A stretch of DNA of 64,000 bases from Bufo bufo. Taxonomy: Eukaryota; Chordata; Amphibia; Anura; Bufonidae. Positions 9,414 through 20,375 of the stretch are shown here, piece after piece. Each line of letters begins with the position of its first letter. The stretch's first letter is position 1. Position numbers and translations under genes: made by a program. The stretch lies in contig NC_053391.1 of the NCBI RefSeq assembly GCF_905171765.1, positions 155,367,565-155,431,564 on the forward strand, written 5' to 3'. The notes beneath the pieces are model-generated. The model had not been told where the DNA came from and searched no databases. It was given only the letters and a program-made list of their open reading frames with translations.

Positions 9414-12400
9414 GATCCTGTCGGGGGCAGATCTTGGGTGGAGTCTCCTCGTCCCCGGTTTCCCGTGTTGACAAACCACTGATCACTGTTGTCCTCTCCT
9501 GGGTCGGGGGCTCGGTGACGACCCAGGCGTTGGTGGACTCTGGTGCTGGTGGTTTGTTCATTGATAGTGTGTTCGCTGCCGCCAATTCCATTCCTCTGCA
9601 GGCTCGAGGTTCCCCACTGGCTCTTGAGGCGATAGACGGCAGACCCCTTCTGTCGTCACACGTGACTCATGAGACCCTTCCAGTGGGGATAGCCATTGGT
9701 GCCGTTCACAGAGAGTCGGTCTGCCTCCAGGTTATTTCGTCTCCACACTTCTCGGTGGTCTTGGGGTACCCCTGGCTCCAGAAGCATAATCCGACTTTCG
9801 ATTGGAGATCGGTCGAGATCCTCTCGTGGTCACCGCAGTGTGGGGCTAGTTGCATCCATGGGTCTGTCAAGTTGCTGTGTACTTCCTCGGACTCTCTGTT
9901 GCCTCCTGAATACGAGGAGTACCGGGATGTATTCGATAAGGTGCGCGCGGTTGCCCTACCTCCGCACCGCCCATACGATTGTGCCATAGAGTTACAATCT
10001 GGTGCCGTTCCTCCTCGTGGCAAAGTCTATCCACTGTCGGTAGCGGAGAATGAGGCCATGGAGGAGTACGTGAGGGAGGCGCTTTCACGCGGACACATTC
10101 GCAAATCTTCGTCCCCGGCAGGGGCTGGATTTTTCTTTGTGAAAAAGAAGGGCGGTGAGTTGAGGCCTTGCATCGATTACAGGTGTCTCAATCGCATCAC
10201 GATCAAGAACGCTTACCCGATACCCTTGATTTCCGAGCTGTTCGATCGCCTTAAAGGGGCCACGGTCTTTACCAAACTCGACCTGAGGGCGGCATATAAC
10301 CTGGTAAGGATCAAGGCGGGCGATGAGTGGAAGACCGCGTTTAACACCAGGATCGGTCATTACGAATCCTTGGTGATGCCCTTTGGGTTGTGCAATGCGC
10401 CCGCAGTCTTTCAGGAATTCATCAACGATGTTTTCCGTGACCTGTTGCAGCAGTGTGTGGTAGTCTATTTGGATGACATCTTGGTATATTCTGAATCCAT
10501 GGAGGCCCACATTCTGGATGTCAGACGAGTGTTGCAACGGTTACGAGAGAACAAGCTGTTCGGTAAGCTTGAGAAATGCGAATTTCACCGATCCCAGGTA
10601 ACCTTCTTAGGTTACATCATTTCCGCTGAGGGGTTCTCCATGGATCCTGAGAAGGTTTCGGCTGTCTTACAGTGGCCCCAGCCCAGTGGTCTTCGTTCCC
10701 TGCAGCGCTTTTTGGGCTTCGCCAATTATTATCGGAAGTTCATCAGGGACTTTTCCATGCTGGCCAAGCCTCTCACGGATCTGACCAGGAAGGGCAGTAA
10801 TTCCCAGGTCTGGCCGCTCGAGGCCATCCGAGCTTTTGAGGCCCTAAAGTCCGCCTTTGTGTCGGCTCCGATTCTGTCGCATCCCAACCCTGGGTTGCCC
10901 TTTGTCCTCGAGGTGGACGCGTCTGAGACGGGAGTAGGCGCCCTTCTGTCTCAGCGTAGAACACCAGAGGGTCCTCTGCTTCCTTGTGGGTTTTACTCCC
11001 GGAAACTGTCTTCCGCGGAGTGCAACTATCAGATTGGTGACAGGGAGTTATTGGCCATCGTGCAGGCCCTTAAAGAATGGAGGCACTTGCTCGAGGGTTC
11101 GGTGGTTCCGGTTCTCATCCTGACGGACCACAAGAATCTGACCTACCTTTCTGAGGCCAAGAGATTGACACCACGTCAGGCCAGATGGGATCTGTTCTTG
11201 TCACGTTTTAATTACGTGGTCTCCTACCTACCCAGTTCCAAGAACATCAGGGCGGATGCCTTATCACGGCAGTACTCCGATCTGTCCAGGGAGGAGTCGA
11301 TTCCGACTTCGGTCATACCTCCGAATCAGATCCTGGCCGCCTTTCGCACCAGCCTGACCTCTCCCCTGGGTGAGCAGATTTTGGCGGCTCAATCTGGTGC
11401 TCCCTCTGGGAGACCCAACGGCAGATGTTTTGTGCCTGAGGAGTTGCGCACTCGGTTGTTGCGAACCTACCATAACTCCAAGACCGCGGGGCATCCTGGA
11501 AAGAATCAGCTGTCCTGGGCTGTTTCACGTCTGTTCTGGTGGCCTTCCCTACGTTCCGACATCGCCGCATATGTAGCGGCATGCTCCGTTTGTGCCCAGA
11601 GTAAGTCCCCTCGGCACCTTCCGTTGGGCCTTCTGCAACCCATAGCCACCGGGGAGCGCCCATGGTCACACCTGGGGATGGATTTCATTGTGGACCTCCC
11701 TGCATCCCGAGGCCATACGGTCATTCTCATGATTGTGGATCGGTTTTCCAAAATGTGCCACTGTGTTCCTCTCAAGAAGTTACCCTCTGCACAAGAGTTG
11801 GCCACGATTTTTGCCAGGGAGGTCTTCCGGTTGCACGGTTTGCCTAAGGAGATTGTGTCGGATCGGGGGAGTCAGTTTGTGTCCAGGTTCTGGCGCGCCT
11901 TTTGCTCCCAGTTGGGGATTCATCTCTCCTTCTCCTCGGCCTACCACCCTCAGTCCAATGGGGCCGCAGAACGATCCAATCAGGCCTTGGAGCAATTCCT
12001 TCGTTGCTATGTCTCCGATCACCAAGACAATTGGGTTGACCTCCTGCCTTGGGCTGAGTTTGCCAGGAACACGGCGGTGAACTCTTCCTCTGGGACGTCT
12101 CCCTTCATGGCCAATTATGGGTTCCAACCTGCCGTGTTACCGGAGGTATTCTCTCCCCAGGATATTCCGGCTGTATAGGATCACCTTTCCGTCCTACGTG
12201 CTTCTTGGGTACAGATCCAGAAGTCCCTTGAGGTCTCTGCGCAGCGCCAGAGACTCCAGGCTGATCGCAGACGAGCGCCTGCTCTTTCCTACCAGGTCGG
12301 AGACCGTGTATGGTTGTCCACCCGCAACCTCAACCTTCGAGTGCCCACTCCCAAGCTGGCGCCTCGCTTTGTTGGTCCCTTCCGAGTGCTTCGCAGGGTA

Positions 12401-12742
12401 AACCCGGTAGCCTATGCCCTTGCGCTTCCTCCTGGCATGCGGATCTCCAACGTGTTTCATGTCTCCCTGTTGAAGCCACTGGTGTGTAATCGTTTCACTT
12501 CCTCGGTTCCTCGGCCTCGTCCGGTCCAAGTGGGCAATCGTGAGGAATATGAGGTGAGCAATATCCTGGACTCACGCCTGGTCCGCGGTCGGTTGCAGTT
12601 TTTGGTCCATTGGCGTGGTTATGGTCCAGAGGAGCGTTCCTGGGTTCACACCGCAGATGTCCATGCTCCTGCCTTGCTCCGAGCCTTCCACGCACGCTTC
12701 CCTCAGAAACCGTTTTGTGCTCCGCGGAGGAGGGGCCCTTGA
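9353..12742 (+). pseudogene. pol: Pol polyprotein of the Gypsy element, one in-frame stop
   Basis: Enzymes for reverse transcription and integration, in one frame from 9353. Order: aspartic protease (DSGAGG, active Asp about residue 62), reverse transcriptase (YLDD near residue 372), RNase H (LEVDASETG near 520), integrase zinc-binding region (HNSKTAGHPG to CSVCAQSK), and an integrase core with Asp in MDFIVDLP (about 776), Asp in VSDRGSQF (about 836) and Glu in GAAERSNQ (about 872). The last two are about 35 residues apart, as in the family. A TAG at 12176-12178 ends the first 941 codons. The same frame then resumes through the SH3-like domain (GDRVWLSTRNL) and a chromodomain (FLVHWRGYGPEERSW) to a TGA at 12740-12742. 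All catalytic residues precede the stop. The frame has no ATG of its own at the expected junction and would normally be read through from gag. Confidence 0.93.
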
Positions 12743-12753
12743 GGGGGAGGTAC

Positions 12754-13244
12754 TGTCATGGTCTTACCTGCTTGCTGCTCTCCTTCGTTTGACATGTGCT
12801 GGCGGCCATCTTGGTTTCTGGGTTTCTTGTAGCCTTCCACCCTGCGGCTCCTCCTTCCCCTGGGAGGAGCTGGATGCCTAGCTCATATATATAGGAGGTC
12901 TGTGGCTTCAGTTCCTTGCTTGGTCCTCTTGTGTTCACATGCTTCTAAGACTGCTGCTGCTTCTGGTTCCTGATCCTGGCTTCGTCTGACTACCCTGCTG
13001 GTTCCTGATCCTGGCTTCGTCTGACTACCCTGCTGGTTCCTGATCCTGGCTTCGTCTGACTACCCTGCTGGTTCCTGATCCTGGCTTCGTCTGACTACCC
13101 TTCTGGTTCCTGACCTCTGGCTTCGCAAAGACTCTGCTCGGTTTCACCATCCGTTTGAACTTTTGCTTTACAGCTTTATTTTCAATAAAGCCTTCCTATT
13201 TTCACTTATCTCTTGTTGTACGTCTGGTTCATGGTTCCGTGACA
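12754..13244 (+). repeat. 3' LTR of the full-length Gypsy element
   Basis: 491 bp, the same length as the 5' LTR and nearly identical. I saw one difference (TTTGAACTTT here, TTTGGACTTT in the 5' copy). It is preceded by the polypurine tract at about 12741-12750 and followed by the TSD GCTGC. Confidence 0.95.
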
Positions 13245-13440
13245 GCTGCATGGCAGAATTAATCTTAATGAGAGTTCTCATAGTTTCAACAAAATGAAGG
13301 AGGTCTCTTCAGAAACTACTTTCTCTGTACACTTAACGCAAACCTGTTTCTTATAGGAGGAAGATAGAGATCTTCTACAAATAGCACATCTCTTAATGGA
13401 AGATCTAGGAGCTGAAACCTCTTTGCCCTAAGGAAGAAAA
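13245..13440 (-). pseudogene. DIRS-like Gag N-terminal fragment with Cys pairs
   Basis: The minus strand reads a short segment with two CxxC pairs (CAIC...SSSYKKQVCVKCTEKV, then EET). This resembles the N-terminal Cys-pair motif I associate with DIRS-type Gag proteins. It lies directly across the Gypsy insertion from the recombinase fragment at 6871-7919, on the same strand, with the 5-bp TSD between. Removing the insertion joins the two, so the original element had already lost everything between Gag N-terminus and late pol. The assignment rests on motif spacing only. Confidence 0.5.
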
Positions 13441-13539
13441 TCATATAATCTCCTATGATTATACATTCAATAATATATTGCCAAAGTCATAAGGAACAAA
13501 ATTAGAGGAGATATACAAGGCTGGGGCCCTTCTTAGGAT

Positions 13540-13976
13540 CAGCAGACCTGTGTGTTCCTGTAAACTGCTGAATCAGGAAATTAATATTGAGGTTTGCTTT
13601 GCTGTTAACCCTTGGTGTGATACAGGCAAAAATGATTAAAATGCAAAATAAATAATATTTTTTAAAATTGCACCTCCATTTTGCTTTTAATTTAACACCT
13701 AAAGGGTTAACAAATATGTTTTAAATTATTTGAGGGGTATAGTTTCTAAAATGGGGTCATTTGAGGGTGGTTTCTATTGTGTAAGCTCCTCAAAGTTGCT
13801 TCACAACTGAATTGGTCTTTAAAAAAGTCGGTTTTGGAAATTTAAATTTAAAAAATTGCTTTCTAATCTCTCAGAATTGGTTGAATAAGTAAAACATTCC
13901 AAAGTTATTAGTACATAAAGTGACACATATAAGATTTGCAATATGATAAATACTGTCAGTGTCCTGAAAGAGTTAA
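13540..13976. mobile_element. Truncated TTAA-target (piggyBac-like) element end
   Basis: This resembles the last 450 bp of the element at 53710-56871: 'ctgttaacccttg', 'aacacctaaagggttaaca', 'gaggggtatagtttctaaaa', then a terminus GTCCTGAAAGAG followed by TTAA at 13973-13976. Only the right end is present. The duplicated copy is at about 22009-22445. It is diverged and non-coding. Confidence 0.6.
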
Positions 13977-15677
13977 ACACGCTGTTTGTTAACGCCATCA
14001 ACCATGCATTTACCCACAGCTTTATGTCACTGAAATTATCAGCTATTTTTGTCACTGAGAAATAGAAAAAAATTGAAAATAATGAATAGATAAAAGACCT
14101 CAGAGAGCCATATATTAATTTTCAGGTGAATTGAAGCATATTTTATTAGTGTAGAATTGATTTGAGCTAAAAAAAAAAAAATTTAATTGGTGAACCAGAC
14201 ACAAAATTTATTTCAAGAAGTTTGGTCATCTATAGTGGATTTATATCCAAATCGAAGTTCAGCTGTGTGTAATAATACTCATCAAAAGGATCTACAGAAG
14301 CTACCATACAGTATATTCTGTGTGCAGCTGGCAGCAGGCTAAATTTTAACCACTTAAAGTCAGTATAGAGATTTCTGTTTAGATTCTTAGGTCAACGTGC
14401 CCAGAATAGACACCGACCTGCAATTGAAGTGTTGCAGGAATGGTAATAGGTTAGTAATACAGTTCCTGTTCCCCATTTGGAATGTGCTGTTTTTGAGTGG
14501 TGTACACCAAGTATTTATCGAAAAGCGTAAGCGATTTTATGGGACACTTATACAGCATATGGACTATTGAATAAAGTGGGAAGTATCATGGGATCTCTTC
14601 GTGGTGCTGGCATTTCACTTTGATTTGCATAGAACCCCTTTGACCACAAAATGTCAATAATATAATTTATAACAATGATATTATAGAGGTGTCATGAATA
14701 TGGTGCTCTCGTCGTTTTGATACACCCTATCAAACTTCTAAATACTGTTTCCCACATGGGCACTTAATCGTATATATAAGTGACCATGTGGGAAACAGTA
14801 TATAGACTGGACTAAAATAACTCAAAAAAAGAATTTCTGAGCATATAACAAATATAAAGAAGGGTTATGAGAATTATACACTGTCATAACATTTAAAAAA
14901 ATACCATAACCATGACCCTAAAGGCCTTACTTTTGCAGCATTCTGCACAACAACTAGATCCACTTGGAGGGAGGCCCCCACCCTAATCTCTGATTTACTG
15001 AACTGTCACTTTGAAAAATTTGAGACAAGTCCATGTTTTTAAGGAAAAGAGAACATCACCAATATGGAATTACCAGAAATAGATTTGGCCAGCTTAGTAT
15101 ATCATTTTATCTATCTATTTCACTTCCTTTTTGAGAGAGTATAGAGAGGAATACAGTGGAAAGAACCCATATGCAGATACAATAAAAATTATACTATTTT
15201 GCCAAAAAACGCATTGAAAATGTATATAAAACGCAAGTGCATTTTTTATCATTTTGAAAACCTGAGGCAAGTTTTTAGAGGGATAAGGAATATCAGCAAT
15301 AGGGAATCACTAGAAATATGATCTGGATAGTCCAATACATCATTTTATTTATTCAGCTTACTGGGATTTGACACTAAATTAGTTGAGCTACATGGTGGTC
15401 AATGAGGGGTATAGTGGGAAAAATGTATATGCAGATAAAACAAAAAAAAGGTATTATTTGTAAAAACATATTATTTGTCAAAAAGGCAATGAAAATGCAT
15501 ATAAAACACAATAGCACTTCCTTGCGGTGAATTAAGGGACATTGCGGTTTACGTTTTTTATAGCTCAGAGGTTTTTGATTTTGCCTATAAATAAATTATA
15601 TTGACACTACGAATGTATTGTATTTAAACTGATATTACGGTTCCTGTACGGATTTTTGCGAAGAACAGTCTGTTCAG
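13977..15677. other. AT-rich non-coding stretch (copy at 22446-24146)
   Basis: I saw no gene here. It holds a strong 25-bp-arm hairpin at 14742-14801 and an imperfect direct duplication of about 240 bp (15010-15250 against 15253-15500, sharing 'ttttgaaaa', 'atatgcagata', 'gcattgaaaatg'). It probably belongs to an unidentified non-autonomous element. Confidence 0.4.
14742..14801. repeat. Near-perfect inverted repeat (hairpin)
   Basis: Arm ATACTGTTTCCCACATGG with its complement CCATGTGGGAAACAGTAT, extended by CACTTA/TAAGTG inside, around a 10-base loop. The arms differ only by an unpaired base each. The same hairpin occurs in duplication copy 2 at about 23211-23270. Confidence 0.88.
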
Positions 15678-16918
15678 TAGTGATGAGCGGGAGGGGCCAT
15701 ATTCGATTTCGCGATATTTTGCGAAAATTCGATTGAATATTCGTTGAAATCGAATATTCGTCATTATTCTATTTATCACGAATAATATGCGATTTAATTA
15801 TTCGCGTATTGCGATTTTCTTTTAACTGTATAAGGCAACTTTCCTATTGGTTGGCTATGGCTATTATGTGTATTTTACATATATTCGCTATATTGCTATA
15901 TATTCTTGTTTTAGAATATTGCGAATATTCTAAAAAACGAAGTTATAGCTATATAGCGAATATTTGTAAAATACACATATAGACTGCAATTTAGCTAATA
16001 TAGTGCTATAATCTTTTTTTATAGTCAAATTTTTTTGGTTTCTTCTGAAGTTCAGATTTGGAAAAAAATTACACTATTAAAAAAATACTATAGCACTATA
16101 TTAGCTAAATTGCAGTCTATATTGTATTTCACGAATATTCGATATATTGCTATAACTTTGTGATTTAGAATATGATGAATATGATGAATATTCTAAAAAA
16201 CGAAGTTATAGCAATATAGCGAATATTTGTAAAATACACATATAGACTGCAATTTAGCTAATATAGTGCTATAATCTTTTTTTTATAGTCTATTTTTTTT
16301 GTCTCTTCTGAAGTTAAGATTTGGAAAAAATTGACACTATTAAAAAAAATACTATAGCACTATATTAGCTAAATTGCAGTCTATATGTGTAGTTTTTACG
16401 AATATTCGCTATATTGCTATAACTTCGTGTTTTAGAATATGACGAATATTCTAAAAAAAGAAATTATAGCAATATGGCAAATATATTCGTTATTTAGAAT
16501 ATTCGTCTTTTTAAAAAAATCTGTACTGTTATTCCACTTTGGCATACTGATCCCCGACAAGCGTCCCCGTTATGCGAACAACTATACAGATTGGGAAAAA
16601 AAATGCAAATATTCTAAATAATGAATATATTCCCTATATTGCTATATATTCGTTTTGTAGAACATTCAGCATTCTATTTTCCATATGAAAACTATGTACT
16701 ATGTAAAACATGATTCCTTCCTGCTTAAGTTGCTTGTGGGCCAATGACTCATTGACCCACAAGAAATAAGCAAGGAGGAATCATGTTTTCAGATGTAAAA
16801 AAATTACGAATATTCGATATAGGGAATATATGGCACTATATTAGAAAAATTTGCGAATTAGCGAAGTTGCGATATTTGCGATTAATATTCACTATTTGAA
16901 TATTCGCGCTCAACACTA
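15678..16918. mobile_element. Non-autonomous hAT element, 1241 bp, with TSD
   Basis: It begins TAGTGATGAGCG and ends CGCTCAACACTA, so the termini are inverted repeats of the TAGTGTTGAGCG type also used by hAT-A. A perfect 8-bp TSD, CTGTTCAG, lies at 15670-15677 and 16919-16926. The interior is very AT-rich, dominated by CGAATATTCG-like motifs and large palindromes, with no transposase sequence. A third hairpin with long arms lies at about 16703-16790. The small open frames inside are products of base composition. A related hAT transposase supplied elsewhere would be needed to move it. Confidence 0.93.
15965..16390. repeat. Two tandem large palindromes inside the small hAT element
   Basis: The arm ATATAGACTGCAATTTAGCT plus AATATAGTGCTATA is followed by its complement at about 16085-16125, and the whole arrangement repeats from about 16240 to 16387. 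The arms are about 35 bp around loops of about 80-90 bases. The same is present at about 24434-24860 in duplication copy 2. Confidence 0.8.
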
Positions 16919-16964
16919 CTGTTCAGATGACCAATAGGGTATATAAAGGGATTAAAAATGGCGG

Positions 16965-17032
16965 AGCAGGTAACCACTGATGAAGGAGTAGGTGTACACT
17001 CTGAAACGAGTCTGGTAGACAGTATACCTGCT
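16965..17032 (+). ncRNA. Type I hammerhead self-cleaving ribozyme motif
   Basis: The conserved core is complete: CTGATGA at 16977-16983, then a stem II with AGGAGT pairing with ACTCT (one bulged G), then GAAA at 17003-17006. A minimal stem III (AC, loop GA, GT) leads to the cleavage-site C at 17012, giving the preferred GTC triplet. Stem I is formed by the flanks: ACCA pairs with TGGT directly beside the core, and after an internal loop AGCAGGTA (16965-16972) pairs with TACCTGCT (17025-17032). In the folded RNA, cleavage is predicted after 17012. Type I hammerheads with very short stem III are known from Penelope-like and other retroelements of animals, where they are thought to work as dimers. 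The host element here is not identified. Confidence 0.85.
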
Positions 17033-17571
17033 TATTACAATTTTAACTATATGGATTGAGATACAATTCTGCCCTGTGTAAGAAAATAACAGGAGGATTG
17101 CCTAATTGAATACTTAACCTTTCTCCCGACACCTTACCAAATAGGTGATGGGACTGAAATAGCAAAGCCGGCACTCGTGAGATGCCAAGCTTTGAGATAT
17201 CGAGCCATGTGACATGCCGAGCTTAGACCTCTGGGATCTCCGACGGCAGAATCGGGAGTCAAGGTATCGCATTCAGTGCTGTCTGCAGGAAAAAGGTAAA
17301 ACAAACTACACCACTGACCACCACGTTGGTGCGGTGATTATAAATGATATCTAACAATTGCATAATTCCAAGTTGATGGATATTTAGCGGTATGCTATAT
17401 CGCTATGGACATCTGACAGACATACCACTATACCACCATTGATGAAATGGGACAGCGGGCGGCTCCCGGCTGTATGATTCAGCCGGCACCTGCCATGTAT
17501 AGGGCGGGCCCGCTGCAGAGGCCCGCTCCAAACATCCCCTTAGGTATTATGATGTATTAATTAGAGATGAG
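17033..17571. other. Non-coding stretch after the ribozyme (copy at 25502-26030)
   Basis: I saw no open frame or clear repeat. By position it should be the body or tail of the ribozyme-bearing element, but I could not recognise its family. It ends where the hAT-B terminus starts (TAGAGATGAGCGAA at 17572). Confidence 0.4.
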
Positions 17572-18129
17572 CGAATTTCTCAAAAATTCGATTCGGCCGG
17601 CTCTCCGAATTTTCCGAAAATTTCCGCAATAAAAACTGCTATTTCTGGGCTGCATAGAGCCTTGATATGGGTTTGGAACACTGTGTCTTGCAGTAACATG
17701 CATAGGGAGTGTGCTGTGGTAGTGAAATAATACTGTCAGTCAGTATGACATGCAGATAACAGGCGTCGCTATTAGAATAACATTGCACATTTCACTTATT
17801 TGAGAAGTCACGGGGCCAAAACCGACCAAATAACTCAAGTATTAACTCAGCCTTATAGGTCGATGTTAGTGTCAAGAAGAAGAGCACTCCTTTTACACCG
17901 TCGTCAGCTGATTCCACATAGATGTCTACAGACCCTGTTCTATTAAATGCTTATACAAGTAGAGCCCCCCAGACAGAGTGGAGAGGGTGTCAGCAGTAAG
18001 TTTGTGTTGACGTCACTGAGTATTTGCCCTTCCTCTGATCCATCAGAACAATAACCCACAAAAAACGGATCCTGTCTGTGGAGCATTTGCTCAATAATCC
18101 ATCAGTATTGCTAATGCCCAAAAAAACAG

Positions 18130-19108
18130 AACTATGGTGACAGACAATGGGAAGGACATGGTGTCGGCGCTGCGTCAAGGAGGGCTGAGCGGTTCCTGAA
18201 GTCTTTCACCCATCTGCAAGACATCCTAAAAATGGCCAGGAAACTTTGCATGCACCTCAGCCACTCGTACACCTCAAAGCACACCCTCTGAGCTGCAATG
18301 GCAGAACGGTATCCCCCAACATAGGCTGATATGCAGCGTTTCCACCGTTGGAATTCCACCATATGTTGGACCGACTATAGAAACAGAGAAAGGCCATAAA
18401 CGATTTATTGATGATCCAAGCGTACAACAGTACTCCCCTGTGTAACTTCGATCCCAGCCAGTGGCACCTGCCATTTGCTCAGGCCCTTTGAGGAGGCTAC
18501 GTTATTTGTCAGTCGCCAGGACTATGGGAGGAAGGATGTGATTCCACTGCTTCATGTCCTGGAACAGATGCTGGTAAATCTGGCTGGTCAGGGAACTGGA
18601 GATGTGGTGCCTAGATCTCAAGGCCACATGAGCCCTGTGGGGGCTGAACTGGAGGAGGAGGACATTGTAGCACAAGCAATGTTTAGCGAAAAGGGTGTTT
18701 TTTATACACAGATGACAGGAAAGGAGGAGCAGTAGCAGCCAGAGGAGCTACAGGGCGATGAGGAACATGAGGCAGAGGACCCAGACACACCGTGGCAGTA
18801 TGCAGTGGAGATGGAGGGACCGAGTCACTTGCACAAATGGCCCGATGCATGCGCACTTGCTTGCATAGTGACAGCCGAATTGTCACCATTCGGGAGAGGA
18901 TTGACTTCTGGCTCTTCACCTTGTTGGACCTTCGCTACCAGTCCAAAATGGGGGCCTTTTTTACACCCGCTGAGAGGGATGACAAACTGAACTACTATAG
19001 AGACATCCTATGTAGTCAGTTGGCCGCTGCCTATCTGCACCATCGTCCATCCTCTCACAGGCCTGACCGGGGGGCCCTCAGCGCTCACGTTCCTCTGCCA
19101 TGGCTGCT
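18130..19108 (+). pseudogene. Inverted hAT transposase fragment, only in duplication copy 1
   Basis: This plus-strand segment encodes broken pieces of a hAT-B-like transposase (MVTDNGKDMVSALRQGG at the start, LDLRYQSKMGAFFTPAERDD near 18920-18980). It corresponds to the reverse complement of about 20736-21785 but is clearly diverged from it, so it is not a fresh copy of that arm. Duplication copy 2 has only GA in its place, within AAAAACAGGAGTTTATC. A related sequence at about 53000 also reads AAACAGGAGTGAATCC without the segment. Copy 2 therefore keeps the uninterrupted state. There are no terminal repeats, so insertion was probably by repair or recombination rather than transposition. Confidence 0.8.
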
Positions 19109-19429
19109 GTTTATCTAAAACAGAGATGACACGTGAATGGAATATTTGCATGTCTTCTGTGTTTTGTATTCACTCCTGCTTTTGGCTACCAAATCATAAG
19201 CCAATTCTGATGTGACCATACAGGCCTTACAGCTGCCACACAGACAGGATCCGTTGTGCGTCTCATTTTTCCTTCCTTCTGACAAATCAGAAGAAAAGTC
19301 AAATAAATGATGATGTCAGCCAGGCCGAAAGCCAAAATAGTGGACCAGTCATGAAGTGGGGAGGGTGGGAACAGCATGAGAAGTCCACAGAGTGTACCTA
19401 TGACATAGTGGTGAGGTGAAAGCAGCATT

Positions 19430-20185
19430 AGGAGGCCACTAAGTGGCACAATGACAGAGTCTGGAGGTGGCGGATGCAGCAGCAGCATCATGAGAAGGCC
19501 ACCGAGTGGCACAATGACAGAGTCTGTAGATGGCAGCTGTATGATGAGGCCAGTGAGTGGAAAAGTGACATAGCGTGGATATGGCAGGAGCAAGAGGAGA
19601 CCACAGAGTGGCAAGGTGACGTACTGTAGTGTGGAGATGGCAGCAGCAGGAGGAGACCACAAAGTGGCAAGGCGGCATAGTGTGCAGATGGCAGCAGCAG
19701 CAGGATCCCACAGAGTGGCAAGGTGACATAGTGTGGTGATGGCAGCAGCAGCAGGATCACACAGAGTAGCAAGGGGACATAGTGTGGAGATGGCAGCAGC
19801 AGCATGAGGAGACCACAGAGTGGCAAAGTGACATATTGTGGAGATGGCAGCAGCAGGAGGAGAGCACAGAGTGGCAAGGTGACATAGTGTGGAGATGGCA
19901 GCAGCATGAGGAGACCACAGAGTGGCAAGGTGACATAGTTTGGAGATGGCAGTAGCAACAGCAGCAGCAGCAGCATGAGGAGACCAGAGAGTGCCAAGTT
20001 GACATAGTGTGTAGATGGCAGCAGCAGCATGAGGAGACCACAGAGTGGCAAGTTGACATAGTGTTGAGATGGCAGCAGCAGCATCAGGAGGATACCATAG
20101 AGTGGCAAGGTTACATAGTGTGGAGATGGCAGCAGCAGGAGGTGACGACAGAGTGGCAAGGTGACATAGTTTGAAGATGGCAGGT
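19430..20185. repeat. CAG-rich minisatellite of hAT-B, duplication copy 1
   Basis: About twelve units of 54-60 bp, each with GATGGCAGCAGCAG, a variable number of GCA triplets, GAGGAGACCACAGAGTGGCA and AGGTGACATAGTGTGGA. Because the unit is a multiple of three without stops on the minus strand, a 363-codon frame (19186-20277) of Ala/Thr/Leu repeats runs through it. I regard that frame as a by-product. It lies 3' of the transposase. Confidence 0.9.
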
Positions 20186-20375
20186 GACCTGAAAGTAACC
20201 CGGTGACAGAGTGGGGTGGTGGGTGGCAATACGAGTACCCACTGACGCAGGTGGGTGAAATAAGGAGCTCTTGACAACAGATGTGTGGCATCAGGCAGGT
20301 TGCAGCATCAAAGTAGTAGTTGAGGCAGGTAGTCAGTCTCTTGTATCAAAGTGTTGGTGTGGCACCATGGATGAT

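Larger units (their letters stand above)
7920..13244 (+). mobile_element. Full-length Ty3/Gypsy chromovirus-type LTR retrotransposon
   Basis: The element is 5325 bp with two 491-bp LTRs, gag, pol with a C-terminal chromodomain, and a polypurine tract (GAGGGGGAGG) before the 3' LTR. A perfect 5-bp TSD, GCTGC, lies at 7915-7919 and 13245-13249. I saw one substitution between the LTRs (around 8328 against the matching 3' site), which implies a recent insertion. It sits inside a DIRS-like element. Two lesions, a gag/pol frame change and one stop in pol, suggest this copy cannot move by itself. The layout is like vertebrate sushi-ichi-type chromoviruses. I did not recognise a tRNA primer site after the 5' LTR. 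Confidence 0.95.

Noticed and set aside
16439..16621. 60-codon frame conserved in both duplication copies
   Set aside because: It lies in the AT-rich interior of the non-autonomous hAT element. Its conservation only reflects the recent duplication.
19186..20277. A 363-codon minus-strand frame of Ala/Thr/Leu repeats (and its duplicate at 26678-27769)
   Set aside because: It runs through the CAG-rich minisatellite. Two other minus frames are also open across it, which is a composition effect.
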